Shown here: piece by piece, positions 33,126-41,942 of the stretch
Layout: every line of letters begins with the position of its first letter
Numbering within the stretch: the stretch's first letter is position 1
From: JAJRTE01 sp964418585
Lineage (GTDB): Bacteria; Myxococcota_A; UBA796; JAJRTE01
Length of the DNA: 64,000 nucleotides
Direction of reading: 5' to 3'
Assembly: GCA_964418585.1 (NCBI GenBank)
Contig: CAYQMG010000017.1
Span: 22,537-86,536, forward strand
Notes under the pieces: model-generated
What the model saw: the letters and a program-made list of their open reading frames with translations, nothing else
Database searches by the model: none
Told to the model about the DNA's origin: nothing
Program-made: the position numbers and the translations under genes

Positions 33126-35231
33126 ATGAACCTGGAACAGCGACTCGACTGGAAGATCCGAAAGCTCGAGCTGGCCCGCGAGAAGGATCGACTCAACCCC
33201 CAATTGTCTCTCAGACTCGCCGAAGTCTATTTCCAGAAAGGCTATTATCTGGGCAAGGGTGAGGAGTGGTTCGAGCGAGCGATCGAACGGGTGTCGGAGG
33301 CCATTGACAACGGCCATGCCACATCCGAGGCGTGCACACTCCTTGCGAATGCGTTGTACGGGCGCAAGGAGTATGAAGCGGCGGGGGAAGCCTACCGACG
33401 CGCACTGGAACTGGACCCCGGCAACGCACTCGCCATGGTGGGTTTGGGGAATCTGGAGAAGCGCCGAGGAGACTACCAGAAGGCCCGGGACTGCTTTCAG
33501 CGGGCTGCGGAGCTGAAACCGAACCTCTGGCAGGCCCACTACAATCTGGGGGGCGCCTACTACCTCGAGGCCAAGGCCAACGGACTGCACCGGTCTCAAC
33601 CTCTGCTGGAAAAGGCCATCTATCACCTCGTGATGGCTCTCCGGCTCGACCCGTTCGAAAACTTCGTCGGAAACATCCAAAAAGACCTGGGGGAGCTGTT
33701 CCTCCACACCCGCCAGTTCGGTCATGCACGGAAGTTCTTCACCCGGCTCACGCGCAACGAGCGCTACGCTCCGCTCGCCCACTACTATCTGGGCCTGACC
33801 CACTACGCCCTTGGAAAGTACCACCTGGCGATCCAGAACTATCGCAACTACCTGAAGCACGAGCCCAACAGCGCCCTGGCCCACGCCAAGATCGGGCTGG
33901 CACACCTCGAGCTCCGCAACTACGCCAAGGCCCGGGAAGCCTGCGAACAGGCCCTCCAGCTCGAACCCGACAACGTCCTGGCCCTGTTCACGATTGGGTG
34001 CACCTATCTGGACGAACGGGATCCCCAGAAGGCTCGCGAGTACTTTGAACGTGTGATCGAGATCAGCCCCGACTATGTGCCCGCCTATGTGGAACTGGTC
34101 AAGGCCCACCACATGAGCAACGATCACACCTGGCTTCTCGAGCAACTCCGCGCCGCGACCGAGGCGTTCGAGAAATGCGAGGGGTATGACGGTGGCCGAT
34201 TCTACTACCAGGGAAAGAAAGGGGCGCACCGCCGCCGGATCGACGTGCTGGTCGCCCAGTTGCGGGAAGTGGGACCTCGAGCCTTCGCCACCCTGCTGGA
34301 TCTCCTGCGGGAGGTGAAGACCGACTCACTCCGGTTTCAACTCTGGGAGGAACTCGTCTACCTCGGACGTACCGCCAAGGTGGAAGAGGTGACCCGACAA
34401 CTCCAGGAACCGGAGCTTCATTTCTCCCGCGAACTGGGCCGCACCATTCTGCTCCTCAGCCGCTACTTGCCCGACGACTTGCTCATGCGCGCGTTCGAGG
34501 CCGAGGACGAGCGTCTCAAGCGGGCGGCCCTGAGCCGGCTCGAGGTCAAAGACGACATCGGGGCGTACAAGCACGCGATAGAGCAGATCCGGGCCGAGTA
34601 CAGCGAGTTTCAGGGGTACCTGTTACGAGCCATCGCGGTCAAGGGCAACCCCGAGGCCGAAAACTTCCTCCTGGAGGCGCTGCACCGGCCGGAGCGCCCG
34701 GTCCGGCTTTCCGCCGCCGTGGCGCTCATCAACTACGGAAACGAACGGGCGATTGACCTGCTCGAACGGGAATGTGCGGAGTTGCGTGGTGAGGAGCGCA
34801 AGCGGGTCGAGGAACTCATCCGGATCGGCAAGGAAAAGCATGCCAGCCTCCACAAGATCATCCACCTGAGCGAACTACACGAGCGGGCCCGGACCCAGGT
34901 GCCCGGCGCCGGAGAGGCCCCCAAGCCTTCCAGGACCCCCCCCACCCATTGTTCGGTCTGCGGCCGAGGGCAGCGGGAGGTGGGGCGCATGCTCGCCGGG
35001 AGTCGGCTCATGATCTGCACGGACTGCGTCCAGGAGATCTGGCGTGACCGCAACCGGTTGCGGGCGCCCGTGGAACGGGACATCCAGTGCAGCTTCTGTC
35101 TCAGGTCCGTGTTCGAGGTGGACACGTTCTATGCGCAGGGAGACATTCACATCTGCAACCTGTGTCTGGACCTGAGCATGGGGGTCATCGAAAAGGAGGA
35201 AGTGGAGCGGTTTATGCGCGAAATCCCCTGA
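33126..35231 (+). CDS. TPR/HEAT protein with two C-terminal ClpX-type zinc fingers
   Basis: A 701-residue soluble protein. Residues 40-340 hold at least six TPR units (for example KEYEAAGEAYRRALELDPGN, NYAKAREACEQALQLEPDN, QKAREYFERVIEISPDY). Residues 370-590 are helical and resemble HEAT-like repeats (ALLDLLREVKTDSLRFQLWE, LKRAALSRLEVKDDIGAYKH). The C-terminus carries two C4 fingers with ClpX spacing C-X2-C-X18-C-X2-C: CSVCGRGQREV...ICTDC near 608-636 and CSFCLRSVFEV...ICNLC near 660-688. In ClpX this domain binds adaptors and substrates. No AAA+ domain is present, so an adaptor or scaffold role is inferred. Function unknown. Confidence 0.88.
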   Translation: MNLEQRLDWKIRKLELAREKDRLNPQLSLRLAEVYFQKGYYLGKGEEWFERAIERVSEAIDNGHATSEACTLLANALYGRKEYEAAGEAYRRALELDPGNALAMVGLGNLEKRRGDYQKARDCFQRAAELKPNLWQAHYNLGGAYYLEAKANGLHRSQPLLEKAIYHLVMALRLDPFENFVGNIQKDLGELFLHTRQFGHARKFFTRLTRNERYAPLAHYYLGLTHYALGKYHLAIQNYRNYLKHEPNSALAHAKIGLAHLELRNYAKAREACEQALQLEPDNVLALFTIGCTYLDERDPQKAREYFERVIEISPDYVPAYVELVKAHHMSNDHTWLLEQLRAATEAFEKCEGYDGGRFYYQGKKGAHRRRIDVLVAQLREVGPRAFATLLDLLREVKTDSLRFQLWEELVYLGRTAKVEEVTRQLQEPELHFSRELGRTILLLSRYLPDDLLMRAFEAEDERLKRAALSRLEVKDDIGAYKHAIEQIRAEYSEFQGYLLRAIAVKGNPEAENFLLEALHRPERPVRLSAAVALINYGNERAIDLLERECAELRGEERKRVEELIRIGKEKHASLHKIIHLSELHERARTQVPGAGEAPKPSRTPPTHCSVCGRGQREVGRMLAGSRLMICTDCVQEIWRDRNRLRAPVERDIQCSFCLRSVFEVDTFYAQGDIHICNLCLDLSMGVIEKEEVERFMREIP

Positions 35232-35240
35232 CCAGACCAA

Positions 35241-36380
35241 TCACCGGCTGCTCTCCGCGCTTGCCCTTCCCTTCTCGTACGCATTGATGCGACGCGCCAC
35301 ACGCGCGTCGGACGGCACGTGTTCGTCCAGCACGATCTCCTGGTAGGCAAACACACTCCCGGTCAAGCCTCCCCCTCGAACCTGACCCTCCAACGCCTCC
35401 AGCTTGCCTCGCAGGAACGCCCCCTCCCGCTCGAACCGCTCCGGGTTGGGCCGCCCCTCCTCCTCCAGGATGAGCGCCTTGAGCGTGTCCAACTCCGCCC
35501 GCAACCCGGTGATTTCCCGAAACGCCTGCTCCAACTCCAGGGATCGGGCAGGAATGCCGCCGTCCGGTCGGACCACGCGCAAATCCACTCGAGCCACGGT
35601 TCGCCCCAGGCCGTGCACCCGCACCACGCACGGAAGCCGGTCGTCTGAAATCAACGGCACCTCCGCCTCGGGCGACCCGGCAATCACCAGGTCCACACCG
35701 GGCACGGTCTGCAACTGTTCCTGCGTCTCGTAAGGCACGTTGCACAGCAGAACCACCAGGTCCGCTCGACCCCGCAGGGCAGGCACCAGGTCCCGGGCCG
35801 CCTGGACCGGGTCGGAAAACTTGAGCCCACTTCCTGAAATCACCGCAGGCTGAGGCTGTGTGAGGCCGACCACCGCCAACGTCACCCCCCCGGCACGGGT
35901 GATCCAGTGAGACGGAAACACCGGTGCCCCCCCGGCACCGACCACGTTGGCGCTCAGCCAAACCACGCCGGTGGAAGTCGCCAGGCCCTTGATACCGTCT
36001 GCCCCCAGCGCCCACAGGTCCCGCGGTCCCACCGCCACCGCCTGCGTACCGACCGCAGCGAGCATTCGGCCCATGAACCGAGCGTGGCGCCTCGTTTCCG
36101 GACCCACCTCCTCACGAACCAGCGAACCCCTGAGCAACACGTTCCCGGAATCCAGCACCACCACCGGGTGCCCCTCGGACTGCACCTGGTCAATCAAGGA
36201 CGCACGTCGCGCAAATCCACCCAGAGGGCTGCCAGGACACCCACACGGTTGATACTCACCCTCCGTGTCCCCCGTGAACAGCACCGTGAGCGGAGCCGGC
36301 AGTCCGGATTCGCCTGCACCCACTGCACCGGCCGCCAGAAACAAGACCCCCGCCAACCATGGCAACCACAACCGTCGCAT
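35241..36380 (-). CDS. exported 5'-nucleotidase-like metallophosphoesterase
   Basis: A 379-residue protein. A signal peptide (WLPWLAGVLFLAAGAVGAG) is followed by a UshA-like phosphoesterase domain: VLFTGDTEGEYQPCGC, LGGFARR, VVVLDSGNVLL, and later VVGLTQPQPAV, LVVLLCNVPYETQEQL and DLVIAGSPEAEVP. Some metal ligands of the family look altered: GN in place of GD/GNHD and no GHtH. Activity is therefore uncertain. A coiled C-terminal part (ELEQAFREITGLRAELDTLK) follows. The ATG at 36380 has GGAGAGGG upstream. Convergent with the TPR/zinc-finger gene. Confidence 0.75.
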   Translation of the reverse strand: MRRLWLPWLAGVLFLAAGAVGAGESGLPAPLTVLFTGDTEGEYQPCGCPGSPLGGFARRASLIDQVQSEGHPVVVLDSGNVLLRGSLVREEVGPETRRHARFMGRMLAAVGTQAVAVGPRDLWALGADGIKGLATSTGVVWLSANVVGAGGAPVFPSHWITRAGGVTLAVVGLTQPQPAVISGSGLKFSDPVQAARDLVPALRGRADLVVLLCNVPYETQEQLQTVPGVDLVIAGSPEAEVPLISDDRLPCVVRVHGLGRTVARVDLRVVRPDGGIPARSLELEQAFREITGLRAELDTLKALILEEEGRPNPERFEREGAFLRGKLEALEGQVRGGGLTGSVFAYQEIVLDEHVPSDARVARRINAYEKGRASAESSR

Positions 36381-36555
36381 CCCTCTCCGTTCCTTCCCGT
36401 CGTTCACCGCCACCCGCAACGACCCGCTCGAAGACTCCGAGGTCCTCAGACGGTCGGTGCTCCTTTCCAGTTTGGCCGAAACCGATTCCGGTGTAAACTC
36501 TCGAACGCGGCCGCGGCGACCCACGCCCCGCCATGATCCATGGGAGGAAGAAAGC

Positions 36556-37173
36556 GTGCATCCCACTTCCCGCACCCTCTTGTGCCTGGTCCTGCTGACC
36601 CTGGCACGTCCGCACCCGGGATCCGCCGAGACGAACCTGCCGCCGATCTCCAGCTACCAGGCCCGCGTGTATGAACGGCACGGACAGGACTGCCTGACCC
36701 GCTTCGGCCCTTCCGACGCCTGTATCCTGCTCCTCGAGACTGCCACACGATTCGACCCGAACCGGGCCATGGCGCGATACACGTTGGGGTGGGCCTACTA
36801 CCGTGCCGGGCGAGAAGCCCAGGCCCTGGCCGAACTCGCCAGCGCCTATCGAATCGACCCGGCCCTGTCCCGGGCTCTGCTGGTGATGGGAGCGATCTAC
36901 CTGGACCAGGGGAAACTGACCCTTGCAGAGAAGAAGTTCGAGCAATACGAGGAAGCGGTCGGGGCGGATCCGCTCGCAGACTTCGGTGTGGCCACAGTGG
37001 CCGTGTCGCGCGGTGATTTCGAAAAGGCCGCAGCCCATCTTCGACTGGCCTGTGACCGCGACCCCGGGGTGACGGCCTGGGTACAGGCCGATCCCCGTTG
37101 GCGCACCGCGCTGCAAGACCCATCGATCCAGGCCATTCTGGCTCAGCCCGCCCGGAACGGCGCCGGTGAGTAG
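36556..37173 (+). CDS. exported TPR-repeat protein
   Basis: A 205-residue protein with a signal peptide (LLCLVLLTLARPHPGSAE) and about three TPR units: NRAMARYTLGWAYYRAGREAQALAEL, LSRALLVMGAIYLDQGKLTLAEKKF and DFGVATVAVSRGDFEKAAAHLRLA. An N-terminal Cys pair (DCLTRFGPSDAC) may form a disulfide. The GTG at 36556 lies 9 nt after GGGAGG. Probably a periplasmic scaffold; divergent from the 5'-nucleotidase-like gene. Confidence 0.8.
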   Translation: MHPTSRTLLCLVLLTLARPHPGSAETNLPPISSYQARVYERHGQDCLTRFGPSDACILLLETATRFDPNRAMARYTLGWAYYRAGREAQALAELASAYRIDPALSRALLVMGAIYLDQGKLTLAEKKFEQYEEAVGADPLADFGVATVAVSRGDFEKAAAHLRLACDRDPGVTAWVQADPRWRTALQDPSIQAILAQPARNGAGE

Positions 37174-37184
37174 TCGTTGGAAAG

Positions 37185-37222
37185 AAAAAAAGGCCCTGGC
37201 CGCTCGGAAACGGTCCAGGACC
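37185..37222 (-). terminator. Rho-independent terminator after groEL
   Basis: Minus strand: GGTCCTGG pairs with CCAGGGCC (one G-U) around a short loop, followed by TTTTTTT. Ends about 70 nt after the groEL stop. Confidence 0.8.
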
Positions 37223-37253
37223 TCTGTCATGCAGCCTTCGAGATGGGCACGGA

Positions 37254-38918
37254 CTACATCATGGGCATGCCGCCCATGCCGCCCATGCCACCCATGCCTC
37301 CCATGCCTCCGGCAGCCGCCGCACCGCCGGCGCCCTCGTCTTCCTTGGGCTTTTCGGCGATCATGGCCTCGGTGGTGAGCATGAGGCCCGCGATGCTGGC
37401 TGCGTTCTGCAGGGCGCTGCGGGTGACCTTGGTCGGATCGATGATTCCGGCCTTGAACAGGTCGGTGTACTCACCAGTGGCCGCGTTGAAGCCGTAGGCG
37501 CCGGTGCCGCCCTTGCGGACCTCGTTGACCACCACGGTCCCCTCTTCGCCCGCATTCTCCGCAATCTGCCGCAACGGCTCCTCGAGCGCCCGGCGAACGA
37601 TGGCCACACCGAACTTCTGAACGCCCTCGGCCACATCGTCGGTGAGCTTGTCGACGGCCCGGAGGAGGGCGATGCCTCCACCAGGGAGAATCCCCTCTTC
37701 CACGGCCGCCTTGGTCGCGTTGAGGGCATCTTCCACTCGAGCCTTCTTCTCCTTCATTTCCACCTCGGTGGCCGCGCCCACGCGAATCACCGCCACACCG
37801 CCGGCGAGCTTGGCCAGCCGTTCCTGGAGCTTCTCGCGATCATAGTCGGAGGTCGTCTCCTCGATCTGGGTCCGGATGGTCTGGATCCGGGCCTTGATGG
37901 CAGCCTCGGTGCCCGCACCGTCGATGATCGTGGTGTTCTCCTTGGTCACGACCACGCGCTTGGCCGTCCCGAGGTCACTGAGCTGCAGCGTCTCGAGCTT
38001 GAGCCCCAGCTCCTCGGCGATCATCCGGCCGCCGGTGAGGATGGCGATGTCCTCGAGCATGGCCTTGCGACGGTCGCCGAAGCCGGGGGCCTTGACCGCA
38101 GCGACGTTCAAGGTGCCCCGCAGCTTGTTCACGACGAGCGTGGCCAGGGCCTCGCCCTCCACGTCCTCGGCGATGATGAGCAACGGCTTGCCCGCCTGTG
38201 CAACCCGCTCGAGCAGTGGGAGCATGTCCCGCATATTGCTGATCTTCTTTTCGTGGACCAGGATGTAGGGGTCCTCGAGCACCGCTTCCATCCGGTCGGA
38301 GTCGGTCACGAAGTAGGCTGAGAGGTAGCCGCGGTCGAACTGCATCCCCTCGACCACCTCGAGGGTGGTGTCGAGGCTCTTGGCCTCCTCGACGGTGATG
38401 ACGCCTTCCTTGCCCACCTTCTCCATGGCCTCGGAGATGATGTTCCCGATGGTCACGTCGTTGTTGGCCGAGATCGTGCCGACCTGGGCAATCTCCCGTT
38501 GTTCCTGAATGGCACGGGATTGATTCCGGAGGTCCTCCACGACGATCTCGGTCGCCTTGTCGATGCCGCGCTTCAGTTCCATGGAGTTGTGGCCGGCAGC
38601 CACCAGCTTGACGCCTTCACGGAAGATGGCCTGCGCGAGCACCGTGGCGGTCGTGGTTCCGTCGCCGGCCACGTCACTGGTCTTGCTCGCCACCTCCTTG
38701 ACCATCTGGGCGCCCATGTTCTCGAACTTGTCCTTCAGCTCGATCTCCTTGGCCACCGTGACCCCGTCCTTCGTGATGGTCGGGGCGCCCCAGGACTTCT
38801 CCAGCAGGACGTTCCGCCCCTTGGGACCCAGGGTGACCTTGACCGCGTTGGCCAGCAGGTTGACCCCCTTCAGAATACGGGCTCGAGCCGCCTGATTGTA
38901 CAGAATCTCCTTTCCCAT
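37254..38918 (-). CDS. groEL: 60 kDa chaperonin GroEL
   Basis: A 554-residue GroEL. Equatorial and ATP-site signatures LGPKGRNVLLEKSWGAP, TKDGVTVAKEIEL and VAGDGTTTATVL; apical SPYFVT-type region as GYLSAYFVTDSDRM; and AAVEEGILPGGGIALL near the C-terminus. The tail has the normal GGM repeats ending MPMM. It folds proteins with GroES. The start is the ATG at 38918, with GAGGAG 9 nt upstream; a TTG 9 nt earlier abuts the ribosome-binding site. Downstream of groES by 98 nt. Confidence 0.98.
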   Translation of the reverse strand: MGKEILYNQAARARILKGVNLLANAVKVTLGPKGRNVLLEKSWGAPTITKDGVTVAKEIELKDKFENMGAQMVKEVASKTSDVAGDGTTTATVLAQAIFREGVKLVAAGHNSMELKRGIDKATEIVVEDLRNQSRAIQEQREIAQVGTISANNDVTIGNIISEAMEKVGKEGVITVEEAKSLDTTLEVVEGMQFDRGYLSAYFVTDSDRMEAVLEDPYILVHEKKISNMRDMLPLLERVAQAGKPLLIIAEDVEGEALATLVVNKLRGTLNVAAVKAPGFGDRRKAMLEDIAILTGGRMIAEELGLKLETLQLSDLGTAKRVVVTKENTTIIDGAGTEAAIKARIQTIRTQIEETTSDYDREKLQERLAKLAGGVAVIRVGAATEVEMKEKKARVEDALNATKAAVEEGILPGGGIALLRAVDKLTDDVAEGVQKFGVAIVRRALEEPLRQIAENAGEEGTVVVNEVRKGGTGAYGFNAATGEYTDLFKAGIIDPTKVTRSALQNAASIAGLMLTTEAMIAEKPKEDEGAGGAAAAGGMGGMGGMGGMGGMPMM

Positions 38919-39016
38919 CTTTGCCAACTCCTCGAAACGACCTGTGTCGCCACTATTGATCTGGATGTTCCACGCGACGCGGACTCAGACCCGCACCGCA
39001 TTGAGGCTCCGGCCGG

Positions 39017-39307
39017 TCACTTCTCGACCACGCCAAGAATGTCGTCCTCGCGCAGAATGAGGTGCTCCACTCCGTCCACCTTGATATCCGTCCCGGCGTA
39101 CTTGCCGAAGAGGACCGTGTCACCCACCTTGATCTGGAGTGGAATCCGTTCACCGTTCTCGTCGAGCTTCCCGGGTCCCACGGCGACGACTTCCCCCTGG
39201 GCCGGCTTTTCCTTGGCGGTGGTCGGAATGTACAACCCGCCCTTGGTCTTCTCCTCGCCCTCGGATCGCTTTACCAGCACCCGGTCGTGAAGCGGACGAA
39301 TCTTCAT
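39017..39307 (-). CDS. groES: 10 kDa co-chaperonin GroES
   Basis: A 96-residue GroES: MKIRPLHDRVLVKR, the mobile loop EEKTKGGLYIP, GEVVAVGPGK, GDTVLFGKYAGTDIKVDG and ILREDDILGVVE. It caps GroEL. The ATG at 39307 follows AAGGAGG. The 165-nt leader between the predicted promoter and the start has no CIRCE (HrcA) inverted repeat that I can see. Confidence 0.98.
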   Translation of the reverse strand: MKIRPLHDRVLVKRSEGEEKTKGGLYIPTTAKEKPAQGEVVAVGPGKLDENGERIPLQIKVGDTVLFGKYAGTDIKVDGVEHLILREDDILGVVEK

Positions 39308-39472
39308 GGACTACCTCCTTGCTACGAGTATTGCCAAGTCTGGCACGAACGTCTGTGAGCCGTGCACGTATCGTTGGGATGGACGTGCCCGGAGCCGCCG
39401 TCACCCCCCAAAAGGCGCCCGGGACGCGCCGGACGCGGTGGTGCCGGCCACGGGCCTCCCTCAAGCGAATCA

Positions 39473-39500
39473 AGTGTAAGTTCGGCCAGGTGAAAGTCAA
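39473..39500 (-). promoter_or_regulatory. predicted sigma-70 promoter for groES-groEL
   Basis: Minus strand TTGACT, 16 bp, TACACT. It lies back to back with the rpoZ promoter 58 bp away. The stretch 39308-39633 otherwise holds only the two leaders. Confidence 0.55.
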
Positions 39501-39558
39501 CCCCCGCTCCTGCGTTTTTTTTGCCTCCCCTTTCGCACCTCACCGCCCCGCAATTTTC

Positions 39559-39586
39559 TTGACAACCGCCTCCGAGTGAATACACT
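39559..39586 (+). promoter_or_regulatory. predicted sigma-70 promoter for rpoZ
   Basis: TTGACA, 16 bp, TACACT, about 48 nt before the rpoZ ATG. Confidence 0.6.
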
Positions 39587-39633
39587 TCTTTCCTTTGGGT
39601 CGACAGAAATCTCCAGCGTTTCCCGGAGGATGA

Positions 39634-40011
39634 ATGGCTCGCATAACCGTCGAAGACTGCTTGAGAAATGTGGAAAACCGCTTCTCGCTCGTCCTGATAG
39701 CAGCAGAGCGCACCAAGCAGATCATGAAAGGCGCCAAGCCACTGCTCGACGCTTCCGTCGACAACAAGGAAGTCGTGACCGCGCTTCGGGAGATTGCCGC
39801 CGGCAAGATCAAGTACTACGAACGCGATCCCGAGGAGGTGCCCTCGGAAGCGGCCCAGGAGGAGATGAAAAAAGCCGTCGCCGCCCGGCGTCAGCAAGAG
39901 GAGGCCGAATCCGGAACCCCGCCGGCGCTCTCCCTGGACCCGGACGACGGGATCGACGACGCGGAACTCGAGAAATTCCGCGCCGACTACCCCGACGCTT
40001 TCGACGGGTAA
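39634..40011 (+). CDS. rpoZ: RNA polymerase omega subunit
   Basis: A 125-residue omega: MARITVEDCLRNVENRFSLVLIAAERTKQI, GAKPLL and NKEVVTALREIAAGKI match the family. The C-terminal 50 residues are acidic and Pro/Ala-rich, longer than in enterics. It stabilises the RNA polymerase core and is part of the ppGpp site in many bacteria. CGGAGGATGA precedes the ATG. A spoT or gmk neighbour is not present here. Confidence 0.96.
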   Translation: MARITVEDCLRNVENRFSLVLIAAERTKQIMKGAKPLLDASVDNKEVVTALREIAAGKIKYYERDPEEVPSEAAQEEMKKAVAARRQQEEAESGTPPALSLDPDDGIDDAELEKFRADYPDAFDG

Positions 40012-40234
40012 CGGCTCCCTCGGCCGCCTTCCGTTACGCCTCGCGTCCAGCACGACCAGAACGCCCGTCACCCGGCGGCTCCTCCGAAAGTAGAATAGTT
40101 TTCGCCTCGAGTACGTCAAAACCAGGTGGAGACATTGGCGAGCCGGTGTGGTACGATCCGAGGCCGCCGGGAGGTCTGTGGAGCAAGGACCGGCCGTCTG
40201 GGTGCACATGGCGGCTCATGCCTGGAGCGAAACA

Positions 40235-40831
40235 ATGGGTGCCTCCATGAACGAACCAGCCAAACGCGATCCCTGTTGCCAGGGCGTGGAGCGCGAATCC
40301 CCCACCGACGCGGAGATCAAATCCGTTGCCAGGCAGGATCGACGCCGCGCCTTCGACATGCTGGTCCGCACCTACCGGGATCGTCTGTTTCGCCACGCCC
40401 TCTACATGCTCAAGGATCCGGAAGAGGCTTTCGAGGCCACGCAGGACACGCTCATGAAGGCATACGTCGAACCGGCCCTGTTCGAACCGGCATTCAAGAT
40501 CAAGCCCTGGCTGTTCCGGGTGATCACCAACCTGTGCTACAATATGAGCCGGGACAAACGTCGCCGGAAGGGCATCCTGAGGACGCTGGCCAGGCCCCGT
40601 AGCGAACCGAGTCTGGCCCTGGACGAGATCATCCGGGCGGAAACCCGCGCGTCCGTGGAGTCCGCACTCGGCCGCGTGCCGGAGAAGTACCGCTCGATCC
40701 TTCTCCTCAAGTACTACGACGACCTGAGCTACGTCGAGATATCCCAGGTGCTGGGCTGCAAGCTCGGAACCGTGATGTCCCGGCTGTCTCGAGCCAGAGA
40801 CAAGCTCCAGGCCTGCATGAAGGCGGAGTAG
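40235..40831 (+). CDS. ECF-family RNA polymerase sigma factor
   Basis: A 198-residue sigma-70-type factor with region 2 (AFDMLVRTYRDRLFRHALYMLKDPEEAFEATQDTLMKAY, PWLFRVITNLCYNMSRDKRRR) and region 4 (VESALGRVPEKYRSILLLKYYDDLSYVEISQVLG, LGTVMSRLSRARDKL). It directs polymerase to stress or envelope promoters. The ATG at 40235 has GGAG at 7 nt; the ATG at 40247 is an alternative. It is followed after 7 nt by a zinc-finger anti-sigma gene, the usual arrangement. Confidence 0.92.
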   Translation: MGASMNEPAKRDPCCQGVERESPTDAEIKSVARQDRRRAFDMLVRTYRDRLFRHALYMLKDPEEAFEATQDTLMKAYVEPALFEPAFKIKPWLFRVITNLCYNMSRDKRRRKGILRTLARPRSEPSLALDEIIRAETRASVESALGRVPEKYRSILLLKYYDDLSYVEISQVLGCKLGTVMSRLSRARDKLQACMKAE

Positions 40832-40838
40832 TCCGACC

Positions 40839-41522
40839 ATGCGTTGTGGCCGCGCCCGAACCCTGCTTCCCTTGCTCCTGGACGGTCGCCTCCCGCCAAA
40901 AGACGAGAAGGCCATGCAGCGCCATTTGCGCTCCTGCGACCGTTGCGCCCACATGGTCCACTCGATCACATCCCCGCTCCCCCCCCTCCCGCCCGTCCCG
41001 GACGCACTCTACGACTCCATGCACACTCGCCTCCAGGCTTCGCTCGACGCCCGCATCCAGGCCAACGCCACCATCCACAGACGCCCTCACTTCCCCTTCC
41101 GTCCGATCGAGCCCTCTCTGCGGCCCTGGGCACGAATGTCCGCACTGATCGCCGGCGCCATGGCAACCGGTATCCTCCTCGCCCTCACCATCCATCCCCT
41201 TTGGAACGACACACAACCGTCCACTGAAATCACTTCCGAGCATCCACCCGCTCGGCCTCCAGTGGCCGACAGGGCACCAGACGCCCCGTCAACAAGCCTC
41301 CACCCCGCACCGTTCCCCGCCACCTTCGCCTGGTCTCCCTCCAGGTCCCACTCCGCCGCCCCAGCCGTCTTCTTCGCTTCCTATCCGGAAACCACCATGC
41401 TCGGCCTTCGCCACCCACGCTCCCCCTGGTCCACCACCGTACTCCACGACTCCAACAACACAACCCCACCGTGGATGGACACCTCATCCGCACCTCCCAA
41501 CCCCTTCCCTGTGTCAGAATGA
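40839..41522 (+). CDS. membrane anti-sigma factor with zf-HC2-like domain
   Basis: A 227-residue protein. The N-terminus MRCGRARTLLPLLLDGRLPP...HLRSCDRCAHMV matches the putative zinc-finger anti-sigma domain (HX3CX2C plus an earlier Cys). One membrane helix follows near residues 100-118 (MSALIAGAMATGILLALTI). The outer part is Pro/Ser/Ala-rich and low complexity. Adjacent to and downstream of the ECF sigma gene, so it probably holds that factor at the membrane. The signal it senses is unknown. Confidence 0.82.
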   Translation: MRCGRARTLLPLLLDGRLPPKDEKAMQRHLRSCDRCAHMVHSITSPLPPLPPVPDALYDSMHTRLQASLDARIQANATIHRRPHFPFRPIEPSLRPWARMSALIAGAMATGILLALTIHPLWNDTQPSTEITSEHPPARPPVADRAPDAPSTSLHPAPFPATFAWSPSRSHSAAPAVFFASYPETTMLGLRHPRSPWSTTVLHDSNNTTPPWMDTSSAPPNPFPVSE

Positions 41523-41942
41523 GCCGCGCCGAACCGCACCCCATCCCAGTCACAAGCCCGCTCACCGTTCCACATCCATCCAACTTCACCACGGCCCGCA
41601 CACCTCACCCACGCTCCATCTTCACCCCCTCGATTCGGCTGTCATTCCCATCGGATAACCCACCACCGGGCTGCCTCAAAGAGCATGGACATTCGAGAAG
41701 CCAGCCGCTATAATGGCATAGTCCATACGTGTGCGCCCGAAGCGAGGGGGCAAGAAGGGCGTGCCGGCGGTACCCACGACGCGGTCCCCGGGGCGATTCC
41801 CTTGACAATGACTGCGATTTCCAGCTCCAGCGACAGAGCCGGGCAGACGCTGCGATCGTGTCACCCGCATGGCTGAAGCGGCTCGTCTCGTGTCCAACCG
41901 CCGTTCGCACGCCATGCGAAGGGCCGTGGGGAGTAACGACGC
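41523..41942 (+). other. 420-nt leader/intergenic region before DUF4388 gene
   Basis: Holds the promoter at 41686-41714 and then about 230 nt of leader before the downstream start, with a possible extra TTGACA at 41802. No gene or known RNA structure recognised. Confidence 0.45.
41686..41714 (+). promoter_or_regulatory. near-consensus promoter for the DUF4388 gene
   Basis: TGGACA, 17 bp, TATAAT; the best -10 box in the window. It implies an untranslated leader of about 220 nt. Confidence 0.6.

Noticed and set aside
37254..37310. The ATGCCGCCCATG-like tandem repeat at the groEL end as a separate repeat element
   Set aside because: It encodes the normal GGM tail of GroEL.
39308..39472. Possible CIRCE or other heat-shock operator before groES
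   Set aside because: No TTAGCACTC-N9-GAGTGCTAA-like inverted repeat could be found; only GC-rich hairpins are present.
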